Source: an uncultured Muribaculaceae bacterium (lineage in GTDB: Bacteria; Bacteroidota; Bacteroidia; Bacteroidales; Muribaculaceae). Taken from it: a DNA stretch of 32,292 bases. A program made the position numbers and the translations under genes. Shown here one piece after another: positions 24,019-31,104 of this stretch; within the stretch, counting starts at the first letter, position 1, and every line of letters starts with the position of its first letter. The stretch spans positions 1-32,292 of the forward strand of contig CALUNI010000016.1 of NCBI GenBank assembly GCA_944321905.1, in the 5' to 3' direction. The notes below the pieces were generated by a model. That model saw nothing but the letters and a program-made list of their open reading frames with translations. It was not told the origin of the DNA and did not search any database.

Positions 24019-24858
24019 TCAATAATCGCTGAAGAAATCGGGCTTTATTACAATACCGGCGCGTAGACGGGAGCGGAATTGCTTGTAATCGAGCAGGTTT
24101 TCGCCATATCCGTTATAATACTGCAGGAAAAGATATTGGTTGTCTTTTTTGAACAGGCGGTAGTTGAGTTCGACAATCAAGTTGCAGTTAAGGTTCCACC
24201 CTTGCCTTTTTACAACGGTGACTGCCATGCCGAAACGGCGGTCGCGTGAGGTGACTTGTATCCCCGTTTGGTATATGCCACAATATTTTAGTATGTCTTT
24301 GTTATTTTCGCCATCGATAATCGGAATCCAGTATTTCCCGTGAATCATGAATTGTGGGTCGATATAAATGTTGGCGGCAAGCGAAATTTTGTTCCAACTG
24401 CGTGATTCTTCTCCGTCACGTCCGTTAGATTCGTGTTCCAGCATGAGCATGGTTTTGCCTATCAGCTTGTCTTTGACTATAAGTAATTTGGCTATACCTA
24501 TACCCGGATTGAAGTTGAAGTCGCGCATGGGAAGCGATTCTTCAAACACGTTCCACATGCACTTTTGCGAATAAGTCAAGAACAGGTAGGTATTGAATGG
24601 CAATGTGCTCTTGGTGAGTCGTTGTGCAATGCTTATTTGGAATTTCACATCTGAATTGGTTCGGGTAGGCTTGCTCCCAATTGTTGTGCCGACAATGAAA
24701 TAATTATCGCGAAACAGTGTGAAATAAGGACCGTTGTCAAACTGGGCGCGTATGCTGTCGGCGTTAAATCCGCCTGTCGTTTTATTGTTGACAATCTGGG
24801 CGTATGTTGTTAGACAAGAGATTAATAGTATCGATATGAATGCAAATCGTTTCAGCAT
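24019..24858 (-). CDS. pldA: outer-membrane phospholipase A (OMPLA/PldA family)
   Basis: A 279-residue outer-membrane protein of the OMPLA family, which hydrolyses phospholipids that reach the outer leaflet. The signal peptide (ISILLISCLTTYAQ) precedes a barrel. The catalytic set of the family appears as His, Ser at +2 and Asn at +14 in EHESNGRDGEESRSWN (H142, S144, N156 counted from this start), with Arg147 and Ser152 where the calcium site lies. The upstream strand motif TYSQKCMWNVFEESLPMRDF also fits. The ATG at 24858 is preferred because a promoter-like sequence at 24874-24901 would place transcription downstream of the alternative ATG at 24876. A glycosyltransferase remnant follows at once. 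Confidence 0.9.
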   Translation of the reverse strand: MLKRFAFISILLISCLTTYAQIVNNKTTGGFNADSIRAQFDNGPYFTLFRDNYFIVGTTIGSKPTRTNSDVKFQISIAQRLTKSTLPFNTYLFLTYSQKCMWNVFEESLPMRDFNFNPGIGIAKLLIVKDKLIGKTMLMLEHESNGRDGEESRSWNKISLAANIYIDPQFMIHGKYWIPIIDGENNKDILKYCGIYQTGIQVTSRDRRFGMAVTVVKRQGWNLNCNLIVELNYRLFKKDNQYLFLQYYNGYGENLLDYKQFRSRLRAGIVIKPDFFSDY

Positions 24859-24873
24859 GTTGAAAATTTTGTG

Positions 24874-24901
24874 CAAAGTTAGCTATTTTAGTTTTCATCA
24901 A
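24874..24901 (-). promoter_or_regulatory. probable pldA promoter
   Basis: On the minus strand TTG (24899-24901) is followed after 17 bases by TAACTTTG (24874-24881). The -7 box is perfect; the spacing is short. The start of RNA would be near 24867, giving a very short leader to the ATG at 24858. Confidence 0.45.
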
Positions 24902-25046
24902 CTATCACAGTATTATCATAAATGTAAGAATATATGGCTTATTTGTCGTCATGCCGTGAAAGTTGCAATCAGATGTTTTGTCACACATTTTTTGGATTTA
25001 AATGCTGTCGCAAGGGTTGAAAAATCTAAAAATCGACATAAGCTGA

Positions 25047-25076
25047 TTGGCTTTATGATAATTCATATTATCTTTG
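25047..25076 (+). promoter_or_regulatory. Bacteroidetes-type promoter of the TPR gene
   Basis: TTGG (25047-25050) lies 19 bases (from TTG) before a perfect -7 box TATCTTTG (25069-25076). Transcription would begin near 25083, about 67 bases before the ATG at 25150. Confidence 0.65.
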
Positions 25077-25149
25077 CATATACCAAGGTTTTTTGTCGTG
25101 GCGGCTTCATTGTAGGAGTCGGATAAACAGGTTTATATCAATCACATAT

Positions 25150-27282
25150 ATGACTACACACACTCTTGCGAGTTTGAATTTATGCTTTAGGATTCTAATA
25201 GTTTCTGTCTTGGTTATGCTTGCCGGGGTATTGAAATGCGGGGCACAGATAAACACCGACCAAGTGATGAACATAGGGCGGAATGCGCTGTATTTTGAAG
25301 ATTATATATTGTCTATTCAATATTTCAACCAGGTGATAAAGGCCAAGCCTTACCTTGCCGACCCTTATTTTTACAGAGCTATAGCCAAACTGGAATTGGA
25401 AGATTATAAAGGTGCGGAAGAGGATTGTACGCTTGCAATCAAAAGGAATCCGTTTATTGTTGACGCTTATCAGGTGAGGGGCATAGCACGTCAGACCCTA
25501 AAAGACTATGAAGGCGCCATAGCCGATTATGATGCAGGGTTGGAGCAAATGCCCGAGCATCAAGTGTTTTTAATGAACAAAGCAGTGTGTGAGTGTGAAA
25601 TCGGCAAGTATGAACAAGCCGATTCAACTTATTCCAGATTGTTGTCGATATATCCAAACTATGCCAATGCATACCTTGGCAGGGCTCAGTTGCGGATGAT
25701 GCAAAAGGATACCGTGGCGGCTATCGATGATATAGATAAAAGCATCTCGATAAGTAAAAACATTCCGGGCGCATATGTAATGCGGTCGGAAATTAACATG
25801 CAGTATAAAAAGGATTATAAAGCGGCTCTTGCCGATATGGACGAAGCCATAAAATTGGAGCCTCACTATGCCGGATATTTCATAAACAGGGCATTTATGA
25901 AATATAACCTTGATGATTATTTTGGAGCTATGGCCGACTACGACTATGCGCTTGGCTTGGATCCGACCAATATCACGGCGCACTTTAATCGAGGCCTGTT
26001 GCGTACCGAGGTCGAGGATAATAATAAGGCCATAGAGGACTTCAGCTATGTGTTGCGTAGCGAACCCGACAATTTGGCGGCTCGTTATAACCGAGCGTTG
26101 CTTTATTCCAAAACCGGCCAGTACAGGGAAGCCATAGGCGACCTTGATGCCGTGCTTGCTGTTTATCCTAATTTCGACGCAGGATTGTTTGCCCGTAGTG
26201 AGTGTAAACGAAAAACAGGTGACATGGCCGGTGGTGAAAAGGATTACAACATGGCTCGTGAATTAAGCCGTAGGAAGGAACGTTTAGCCGAATATAAGCA
26301 AGACGAAAAATCTACCGACGCAGTGAATGACGAAACAACCGAGCCGTCGGAAGAAAGTGCTGCGGCTGTGATGAACAAGTTTAACACGTTGCTTACAGTC
26401 GAAAATGACAATGAAATAAAGCCAAAATATGAGAATCGCACACGCGGTCGCATCCAAGACTTTAATTATCGTATCGATCTTGAGCCTATGTTCTTCCTGT
26501 CGTATTATGACCGTAGCGACAATGTTGTCGAGAACACTTATTATATCAAGGAAGTAACCGACCTTAATTCGTTACGGCTTCTGCCTTTTGTCTTGTTGCT
26601 GACTAATTCGCAATTCCGACTGTATGAAGACCAAATCGAAAATCACTTCAAGTCGATAGAATATTATAACGGTCTGTTGGCAACATCGACTGCCAGGTCG
26701 GTGGACTATTTTGCTCGCGCAATGGATTTCATGATGGTGAAGAATCCCGCCGAAGCGATAAATGATTTTACCAAGGCAATAGAGCTGAGTCCTAATTTTT
26801 CTCTTGCATATCTTGGGCGTTCATATGCTGCCTACATGCAGATGCAGATAGACGAGACTGCCGGACAGGGCAATGATAACAGTAGCGCGTATCGGCAGGC
26901 CGCAACTACGGTTATGGGACAGGCTCGCCCGCCATTGCCCGATGGAATGCAAGGCATGCCTTCGCTTGAAAGCCGAAAGACTAACGTGGCAATGCAGCAA
27001 ATTATGAAGGATCTCGATAAGGTTATAGAGTTGTCGCCACGTAATGTGTATGCCTTGTTCAATAAAGGCAATATGTATGTGAATATGCAGGACTTGACTG
27101 CGGCTGTCAGCTGCTATACCGAAGCTATCGGAATTAAGCCCGACTTTGGCGAGGCTTATTATAACAGGGGGCTCGTGTACTTGCAATTGGGTAACAAGTC
27201 TAAAGGAATTGAAGACTTGAGCAAAGCCGGCGAGCTTGGAATATTGCCATCGTATAATGTACTGAAGCGCATGACAAATTAA
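25150..27282 (+). CDS. exported tetratricopeptide repeat protein
   Basis: A 710-residue protein. An N-terminal hydrophobic segment (ILIVSVLVMLAGVLKCGAQ) is a probable signal peptide. About nine TPR units follow to roughly residue 380, with the typical A-x-x-DY-x-x-A-L-x-L-x-P spacing, as in ADYDYALGLDPTNITAHFNRG. A non-TPR stretch (about 385-510) comes next, with charged linker and LEPMFFLSYYDRSD. Further TPRs resume to the C-terminus, the last being YTEAIGIKPDFGEAYYNRG. TPR arrays are protein-binding scaffolds; the partner is unknown. The ATG at 25150 is chosen since upstream the frame offers only a TTG at 25093. It has its own promoter and is followed after 5 bases by a DNA glycosylase-like gene. 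Confidence 0.88.
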   Translation: MTTHTLASLNLCFRILIVSVLVMLAGVLKCGAQINTDQVMNIGRNALYFEDYILSIQYFNQVIKAKPYLADPYFYRAIAKLELEDYKGAEEDCTLAIKRNPFIVDAYQVRGIARQTLKDYEGAIADYDAGLEQMPEHQVFLMNKAVCECEIGKYEQADSTYSRLLSIYPNYANAYLGRAQLRMMQKDTVAAIDDIDKSISISKNIPGAYVMRSEINMQYKKDYKAALADMDEAIKLEPHYAGYFINRAFMKYNLDDYFGAMADYDYALGLDPTNITAHFNRGLLRTEVEDNNKAIEDFSYVLRSEPDNLAARYNRALLYSKTGQYREAIGDLDAVLAVYPNFDAGLFARSECKRKTGDMAGGEKDYNMARELSRRKERLAEYKQDEKSTDAVNDETTEPSEESAAAVMNKFNTLLTVENDNEIKPKYENRTRGRIQDFNYRIDLEPMFFLSYYDRSDNVVENTYYIKEVTDLNSLRLLPFVLLLTNSQFRLYEDQIENHFKSIEYYNGLLATSTARSVDYFARAMDFMMVKNPAEAINDFTKAIELSPNFSLAYLGRSYAAYMQMQIDETAGQGNDNSSAYRQAATTVMGQARPPLPDGMQGMPSLESRKTNVAMQQIMKDLDKVIELSPRNVYALFNKGNMYVNMQDLTAAVSCYTEAIGIKPDFGEAYYNRGLVYLQLGNKSKGIEDLSKAGELGILPSYNVLKRMTN

Positions 27283-27287
27283 AGATT

Positions 27288-27848
27288 ATGGATAGTGAGG
27301 TGCATCCGTTAACGCCTTTTTTACCCGAGAAAGCGAAAATATTGATATTGGGCAGTTTTCCACCGCCGAAGAAACGTTGGTGCATGGAATTTTTCTACCC
27401 AAACTGGACTAATGATTTCTGGCGCATATGGGGATTCATTGCGAAAGGGGATAAGGATTATTTTGTCATACCTGGCGAGAAACGGTTTGACAAAGATAAG
27501 ATACAACGGTTTTGCCTGGAGCGTGGTATTGCTCTTTATGACACGGCCGAGGAGATAGTGCGATTGAAAAATAATGCCTCCGACAATTTTCTTAAGGTAG
27601 TTTGTAATGCTGATATTGCCGCACTGCTTGCTCAGATGCCGTATTGCAAAACGGTTGTTTCAACAGGTCAGAAGTCGGCAGAGATTTTACAATCTATTAT
27701 AGGGTTCGGTTCGCTGTCGGTCGGCGAATGTGTTGAGGTTGAATTTATCGGTCGCAAAATAAAAGTATGGAGAATGCCATCGACATCGCGAGCCTATCCG
27801 CGTTCGATAGAATGGAAGGCCGAGTATTATAGAAAATTGCTTTTTTAA
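27288..27848 (+). CDS. uracil-DNA glycosylase superfamily protein
   Basis: A 186-residue cytoplasmic protein of the UDG superfamily, similar to Bacteroidales proteins annotated as uracil-DNA or deoxyinosine glycosylases. It opens with HPLTPFLPEKAKILILGSFPPP, whose LGSFPPP is the motif-A-like catalytic and base-binding loop, followed by KKRWCMEFFYPNWTNDFWRI. The C-terminal RMPSTSRAYP resembles motif B. Which damaged base it removes cannot be read from sequence. It starts 5 bases after the TPR gene and is followed by a hairpin at 27875-27907. Confidence 0.85.
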   Translation: MDSEVHPLTPFLPEKAKILILGSFPPPKKRWCMEFFYPNWTNDFWRIWGFIAKGDKDYFVIPGEKRFDKDKIQRFCLERGIALYDTAEEIVRLKNNASDNFLKVVCNADIAALLAQMPYCKTVVSTGQKSAEILQSIIGFGSLSVGECVEVEFIGRKIKVWRMPSTSRAYPRSIEWKAEYYRKLLF

Positions 27849-27874
27849 GGCTTGCTTGTAATTCTACAATGATT

Positions 27875-27907
27875 CGCCATTTAAGAGATAACGGCTTTTA
27901 AATGGTG
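27875..27907 (+). terminator. hairpin after the glycosylase gene
   Basis: Arms CGCCATTTAA (27875-27884) and TTAAATGGTG (27898-27907) pair over 10 bp with one G-U pair. It lies 26 bases after the stop and lacks a T run. It begins a 504-base region (27849-28352) without a convincing gene; the rest of that region holds the palindrome, RNA and terminator listed next. Confidence 0.35.
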
Positions 27908-28009
27908 CAAGTTAATATTTGTTATATAATTGCTTTAGTGGCTTGATTCGGTTGTATTTGTGGTATCATTGTCCACGCCGTGGTGTAAAGCTATTGGGTG
28001 GGTAATGAG

Positions 28010-28023
28010 TTACATAAATGTAA
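28010..28023. promoter_or_regulatory. 14-bp palindrome upstream of the RNA
   Basis: TTACAT-AA-ATGTAA is a perfect inverted repeat with a two-base spacer. It lies about 28-40 bases before the likely 5' end of the structured RNA, where an operator or activator site would sit. The regulator is unknown. Confidence 0.35.
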
Positions 28024-28051
28024 AAGCGTCATCGATGCTTTGTCTTGTGGC

Positions 28052-28250
28052 TTTCTGAAACCTGAGAAATTTCGAATTGTTGGTCAAGGACAATGTCAGA
28101 AGTGAATGCTGCGGGGTATGTTATAACTACAACCCAAGGTGTGTTGTGAGAGTATTTTTATGCTCTCCACACACTTCTTGGGAATCGGCATATCGGCGTG
28201 GGCAAACACTCTACTCGTTCACCAACAGGGTTTTCTCAGGACCTCAGAAG
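28052..28250 (+). ncRNA. structured RNA of about 200 nt, 6S-like
   Basis: The plus strand folds into a long rod. The closing stem is 28052-28058 with 28244-28250 (7 bp, one G-U), then CCTGAGAAA (28061-28069) with TTTCTCAGG (28232-28240), then TGTTGGT (28078-28084) with ACCAACA (28221-28227). A large, mostly unpaired centre follows (28085-28132 and 28183-28220). An apical hairpin closes the top: CCCAAG (28133-28138) with CTTGGG (28177-28182), continuing GTGT/ACAC, GTG/CAC and AGAG/CTCT to a loop near 28153-28162. A rod with closing stem, central bubble and apical hairpin of about 180-200 nt is the plan of 6S RNA, which binds RNA polymerase by mimicking an open promoter. The G-U pair and downstream T run favour the plus strand. 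The assignment to 6S is inference; no primary-sequence signature was used. Confidence 0.5.
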
Positions 28251-28251
28251 C

Positions 28252-28282
28252 GGGCAAGTGGAGATGGAAGCCCACGTTTTTT
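28252..28282 (+). terminator. terminator of the structured RNA
   Basis: GGGC (28252-28255) and GCCC (28270-28273) form a short GC stem followed shortly by TTTTTT (28277-28282). A stronger alternative partner for GCCCACG (28270-28276) is CGTGGGC (28197-28203) inside the RNA's central bubble, so two folds compete. Confidence 0.45.
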
Positions 28283-28352
28283 GTTGTGTAATATAATTAT
28301 GACGAAATGAATCGCTTTTACCGGGTTTCTAAAGGCACAACAATTATTTTTT

Positions 28353-28931
28353 ATGAAAAAATTTTTATTGGCGGCTTTGTCTGTTTTGTTTGTATTGTGT
28401 TCAGCCAATGCCCAAATTAAAGAGGAAATCCAAAAGAGTAGAGAACGAGCTGAAAAATTACAGTTATTGTGTGATGGCTACAAGAGCTGTGGAAATGTAA
28501 ATATCGACGGTTATGGAGATGCCGTTAAGACAGCCGCTATTTTTGCCATTAGCAATAGCGAACAGTTGGAGAACATGTATAAAAGACAAATTGGTGAAAC
28601 TGAGGATGGAGTAACAGATGTCACGATAACAAAACCTACGATTGATGAGTGGGTTACATTTGCTTCGACTGTGGCAGGAGAGGCGGCAAGCATTAAAGCT
28701 GCAACAGACAAACTTCAAGCAGCTGCCGATGAAGCAAAGAATGTAGTAGAAAGTTCATCAAAAGAAAAAAATCCGATGAAGGCTGCAAAAGCCGCAAAAC
28801 AGGCAAAGGCGGCAACTGCCGTGGTTGAGTTTGGCAATGCGGCTACTCCAATACTATTGGAAGAAAGTGCCGCACAAGTTAAGGCTGTGGATGCTATTAT
28901 CGAGACTTTAAAATCGGGCAAGAACTTGTAA
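28353..28931 (+). CDS. exported helical protein, first gene of the envelope operon
   Basis: A 192-residue protein of unknown function. A signal peptide (MKKFLLAALSVLFVLCSANAQ) is followed by a basic, mostly helical chain. Two cysteines (CDGYKSCG, about residues 40-47) could form a disulphide in the periplasm. The second half is very rich in Ala, Lys and Glu, with a run of AAKAAKQAKAA-type sequence suggesting amphipathic helices or coiled coil. It lies 12 bases before the CsgG-like gene and is the first of five same-strand exported-protein genes. No promoter matching the TAnnTTTG pattern was found in the 70 bases before it. Confidence 0.8.
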   Translation: MKKFLLAALSVLFVLCSANAQIKEEIQKSRERAEKLQLLCDGYKSCGNVNIDGYGDAVKTAAIFAISNSEQLENMYKRQIGETEDGVTDVTITKPTIDEWVTFASTVAGEAASIKAATDKLQAAADEAKNVVESSSKEKNPMKAAKAAKQAKAATAVVEFGNAATPILLEESAAQVKAVDAIIETLKSGKNL

Positions 28932-28943
28932 TTAAAAAATCAG

Positions 28944-29783
28944 ATGAGATTTTTTGCTTTCGTAATTGCACTGGCTGTGTGTATCTTTAATGGATACGCA
29001 CAGCCGGTCGATGATGACCGCCAAGTGGTGGGTGTCGCCGAGTTTTCATGTGAGCAGGATAGTCCATACGCCGGTTTGGTGACAGAAAAAGTTGTAGAAA
29101 TGCTCACTAACAGTAAACGTTTTAGAGTCGTTGACCGCACAAGCCGCGACAAGATAGTACAGGAGTTGGAATTGCAAAAAAACGAGGCCTTCATCGACAG
29201 TGAAAATCTTGTGGAACAAGGTGTGGCTGTTGCTGCCGAAAAGATAATAACAGGTGAAATTGTGAAAATACCTGTTTATAGAGTAAGAAACGGCGACGGC
29301 AGTGTGCGTGGGTATAAAGCGAGCGTGGCTTTTCAGATGAAAGTAGTGGATGTGGCTACGGGACTGAGCACAGAAGCTACAAGTTTTGAAGGGAAGGCCA
29401 GTGAGGAATGTATGTCTCCCGAGAGTGCTGTAACAATGGCCATGACCTCTTTGCAAGATGAAATTGCCGAATATTTCAGATTGAATTTTCCCGTAACAGC
29501 GAGAATCGTAAAAATATTGCAGGAAAAAAATGGCGTTGCAGAAAAGATTTTGATTAAAGCCGGGACAAAGCAAGGTGTGAAAGTCGGCGACAAGTTTCGT
29601 GTAGAATTAATAGAGATATTTGAAGGGGAAGCGTTACCTACCGATTTGGGTACAGTCACGGTCACTGAGTTGAAAGGAGAAGCCTTTGCTGAATGTAAAG
29701 TCGGCAAGAAAGATGGGAAAAACATATACGAGCATTTTAATGCAAATGCGGTAATCAAGTGTTCACTTATCATAAAAAAATGA
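28944..29783 (+). CDS. CsgG/FlgT-like exported protein
   Basis: A 279-residue protein with a signal peptide (FAFVIALAVCIFNGYAQ). Residues about 25-170 look like the CsgG family: VVGVAEFSCEQDSPYAGLVTE followed by LTNSKRFRVVDRTSRDKI, then a strand pattern ending KMKVVDVATGLS-like. The C-terminal 90 residues (ARIVKILQEKNG, IKAGTKQGVKVGDKFRV) resemble the small beta domain of FlgT-type proteins. E. coli CsgG is a lipoprotein that forms the curli secretion pore; this protein lacks a lipobox cysteine, so it is probably soluble in the periplasm or anchored by partners. It is the second gene of five, with gaps of 12 and 1 bases. Confidence 0.75.
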   Translation: MRFFAFVIALAVCIFNGYAQPVDDDRQVVGVAEFSCEQDSPYAGLVTEKVVEMLTNSKRFRVVDRTSRDKIVQELELQKNEAFIDSENLVEQGVAVAAEKIITGEIVKIPVYRVRNGDGSVRGYKASVAFQMKVVDVATGLSTEATSFEGKASEECMSPESAVTMAMTSLQDEIAEYFRLNFPVTARIVKILQEKNGVAEKILIKAGTKQGVKVGDKFRVELIEIFEGEALPTDLGTVTVTELKGEAFAECKVGKKDGKNIYEHFNANAVIKCSLIIKK

Positions 29784-29784
29784 A

Positions 29785-30228
29785 ATGAAGAAATTAATTA
29801 CTTGCTTGATGATGCTGCTGCAAAGTTTACTTCTTGCTTATGCGCAATATAATGTAACAGCCATTAATGCCACGAATGAAACCGTGACAATGCGTTGCGT
29901 AGGTTATGGTAAGAAAGCAGTTGCAGCCGCAAAAGATGCGGAACTGTCGGCGATACGAACGTTATTATTTGAGGGGGTAACAAATACACGATACACTATG
30001 CCTCTCATAAGCGAAGATAGGTTAACCGTGGAGGCCAAATTTAGAAAGTTTTTTGATGATTTTTATAACGGTGGGTATAAAGATTTCATAGAATCATCGG
30101 TTGTTGCGGTGCCTTTTGGAAAAAACGACTTAAAGCAAAAGTGCATAGTATTAGATGTGTGCGTAAGAGTTCCTCAACTGAGAAGATATCTTGAGAATAA
30201 AGACATTATTAGAAAATTCGGATTGTAG
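29785..30228 (+). CDS. LPP20-like exported protein
   Basis: A 147-residue protein with a signal peptide (LMMLLQSLLLAYAQ). The mature chain has CVGYGKKAVAAAKDAELSA, the G-x-G...A-x-x-x-A-x-x-A pattern of LPP20/FlgP-type domains, then a conserved-looking VVAVPFGKNDLKQKCIVLDV. Unlike LPP20 and FlgP it has no lipidation cysteine at the signal-peptide end. It begins one base after the CsgG/FlgT-like stop and ends three bases before the next gene, so translation is probably coupled. In vibrios FlgP and FlgT share a flagellar outer-membrane ring; there is no flagellum gene here, so only the domain combination is comparable. Confidence 0.68.
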   Translation: MKKLITCLMMLLQSLLLAYAQYNVTAINATNETVTMRCVGYGKKAVAAAKDAELSAIRTLLFEGVTNTRYTMPLISEDRLTVEAKFRKFFDDFYNGGYKDFIESSVVAVPFGKNDLKQKCIVLDVCVRVPQLRRYLENKDIIRKFGL

Positions 30229-30231
30229 GGT

Positions 30232-31095
30232 ATGAAAAGAAGTTTTGTAATATTCGTAATATCGATAATTAATTGTGTGGCATGGGCGCAAACGGCCACA
30301 GTGCAGCCTAAAATCATGGTTATTCCATATACTAAACAAGGCGAAGACATTGCCCAAGTGTTAGAAAACGATGTGAATAAAAGAATTGTGTTGACAAAGG
30401 TAAAAGAGGCTTTTGACAGCAGAGGATTTACCACTGTTGACTTTGCCGCAAAACTTAAATCATTGTCGCGTACCGAGGGTTTAACCACTGACAGTCAGTC
30501 AGACTTGAAATCAATGATTATCCAGCAATCCGGGGCTGATATATATGTGGAGACAGAAATGGATATACTTCTTTCTTCAAGTGGAAACAGCGTAAAGATA
30601 ATACTTACAGCCTATGATATTTCAACCGGTGTTTCAATTTCAAACAAAGTGGGTGAAAGCGGAAAATTTTACACCGATGATATAGGCAAGCTTGGCTCAA
30701 AGGCCGTAGAAAAAATTGCCGATGAATTTCTTGATATCATGCAGGTGAAATTTACCGACATAGTTAATAATGGCCGTTCGATTAGTGTTGAGTTTGGCTT
30801 TGATTCTGCTTCGGCCCTATCTATGTCAACCGAAATTGGTAATGAAGGTTTGACGTTGGCCGACCAATTAGAGCTGTGGATGAGTGAACACGCTTATAAA
30901 AACAACTATCATATTCAAGGGACGACTGATAAAAAAATGATTTTCGACGATGTGAAGATTCCATTAAAAGATGATAATGGTAATAATTATAATATTAACA
31001 AATTTGGGCTTGAATTTTTGAGATTCGCAAGAAGTCTTGGCTTGCAGATTACAAGAAACATAGCCAACAATACACTCGTAATAACTTTTAAATAA
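30232..31095 (+). CDS. DUF6175-like exported protein
   Basis: A 287-residue protein with a signal peptide (FVISIINCVAWAQ). The mature chain begins PKIMVIPYTKQGEDIAQVLE and continues with VNKRIVLTKVKEAFDSRGF, which I recall as the pattern of DUF6175, a Bacteroidetes family of unknown function. The region resembles the TolB-N/CsgG-type fold: a strand, then a helix, then IYVETEMDI and a further strand about ILTAYDISTGVSI. The C-terminal third (ELWMSEHAYKNNYHIQG onward) looks like a separate small domain. It is the fourth gene of five, with gaps of 3 and 9 bases. The family name is from memory. Confidence 0.72.
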   Translation: MKRSFVIFVISIINCVAWAQTATVQPKIMVIPYTKQGEDIAQVLENDVNKRIVLTKVKEAFDSRGFTTVDFAAKLKSLSRTEGLTTDSQSDLKSMIIQQSGADIYVETEMDILLSSSGNSVKIILTAYDISTGVSISNKVGESGKFYTDDIGKLGSKAVEKIADEFLDIMQVKFTDIVNNGRSISVEFGFDSASALSMSTEIGNEGLTLADQLELWMSEHAYKNNYHIQGTTDKKMIFDDVKIPLKDDNGNNYNINKFGLEFLRFARSLGLQITRNIANNTLVITFK

Positions 31096-31104
31096 AAATA
31101 TCAC

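Noticed and set aside
24734-25126. Plus-strand frame of 130 codons across the pldA start and the TPR promoter
   Set aside because: About a third of it is antisense to pldA, and it runs through two promoter-like elements; no domain pattern is visible.
28061-28276. RNase P RNA, SRP RNA or tmRNA as the identity of the structured RNA
   Set aside because: The RNase P GAGGAAAGTCC core, the SRP GGAAGGAAGCA-type tip, and a tmRNA tRNA-like end with tag frame were all looked for and not seen.
28077-28310. Open frame of 77 codons in the gene-free stretch
   Set aside because: It overlaps the paired RNA and the T run, has no signal peptide or family-like pattern, and its cysteine-rich product looks like a chance translation of structured RNA.
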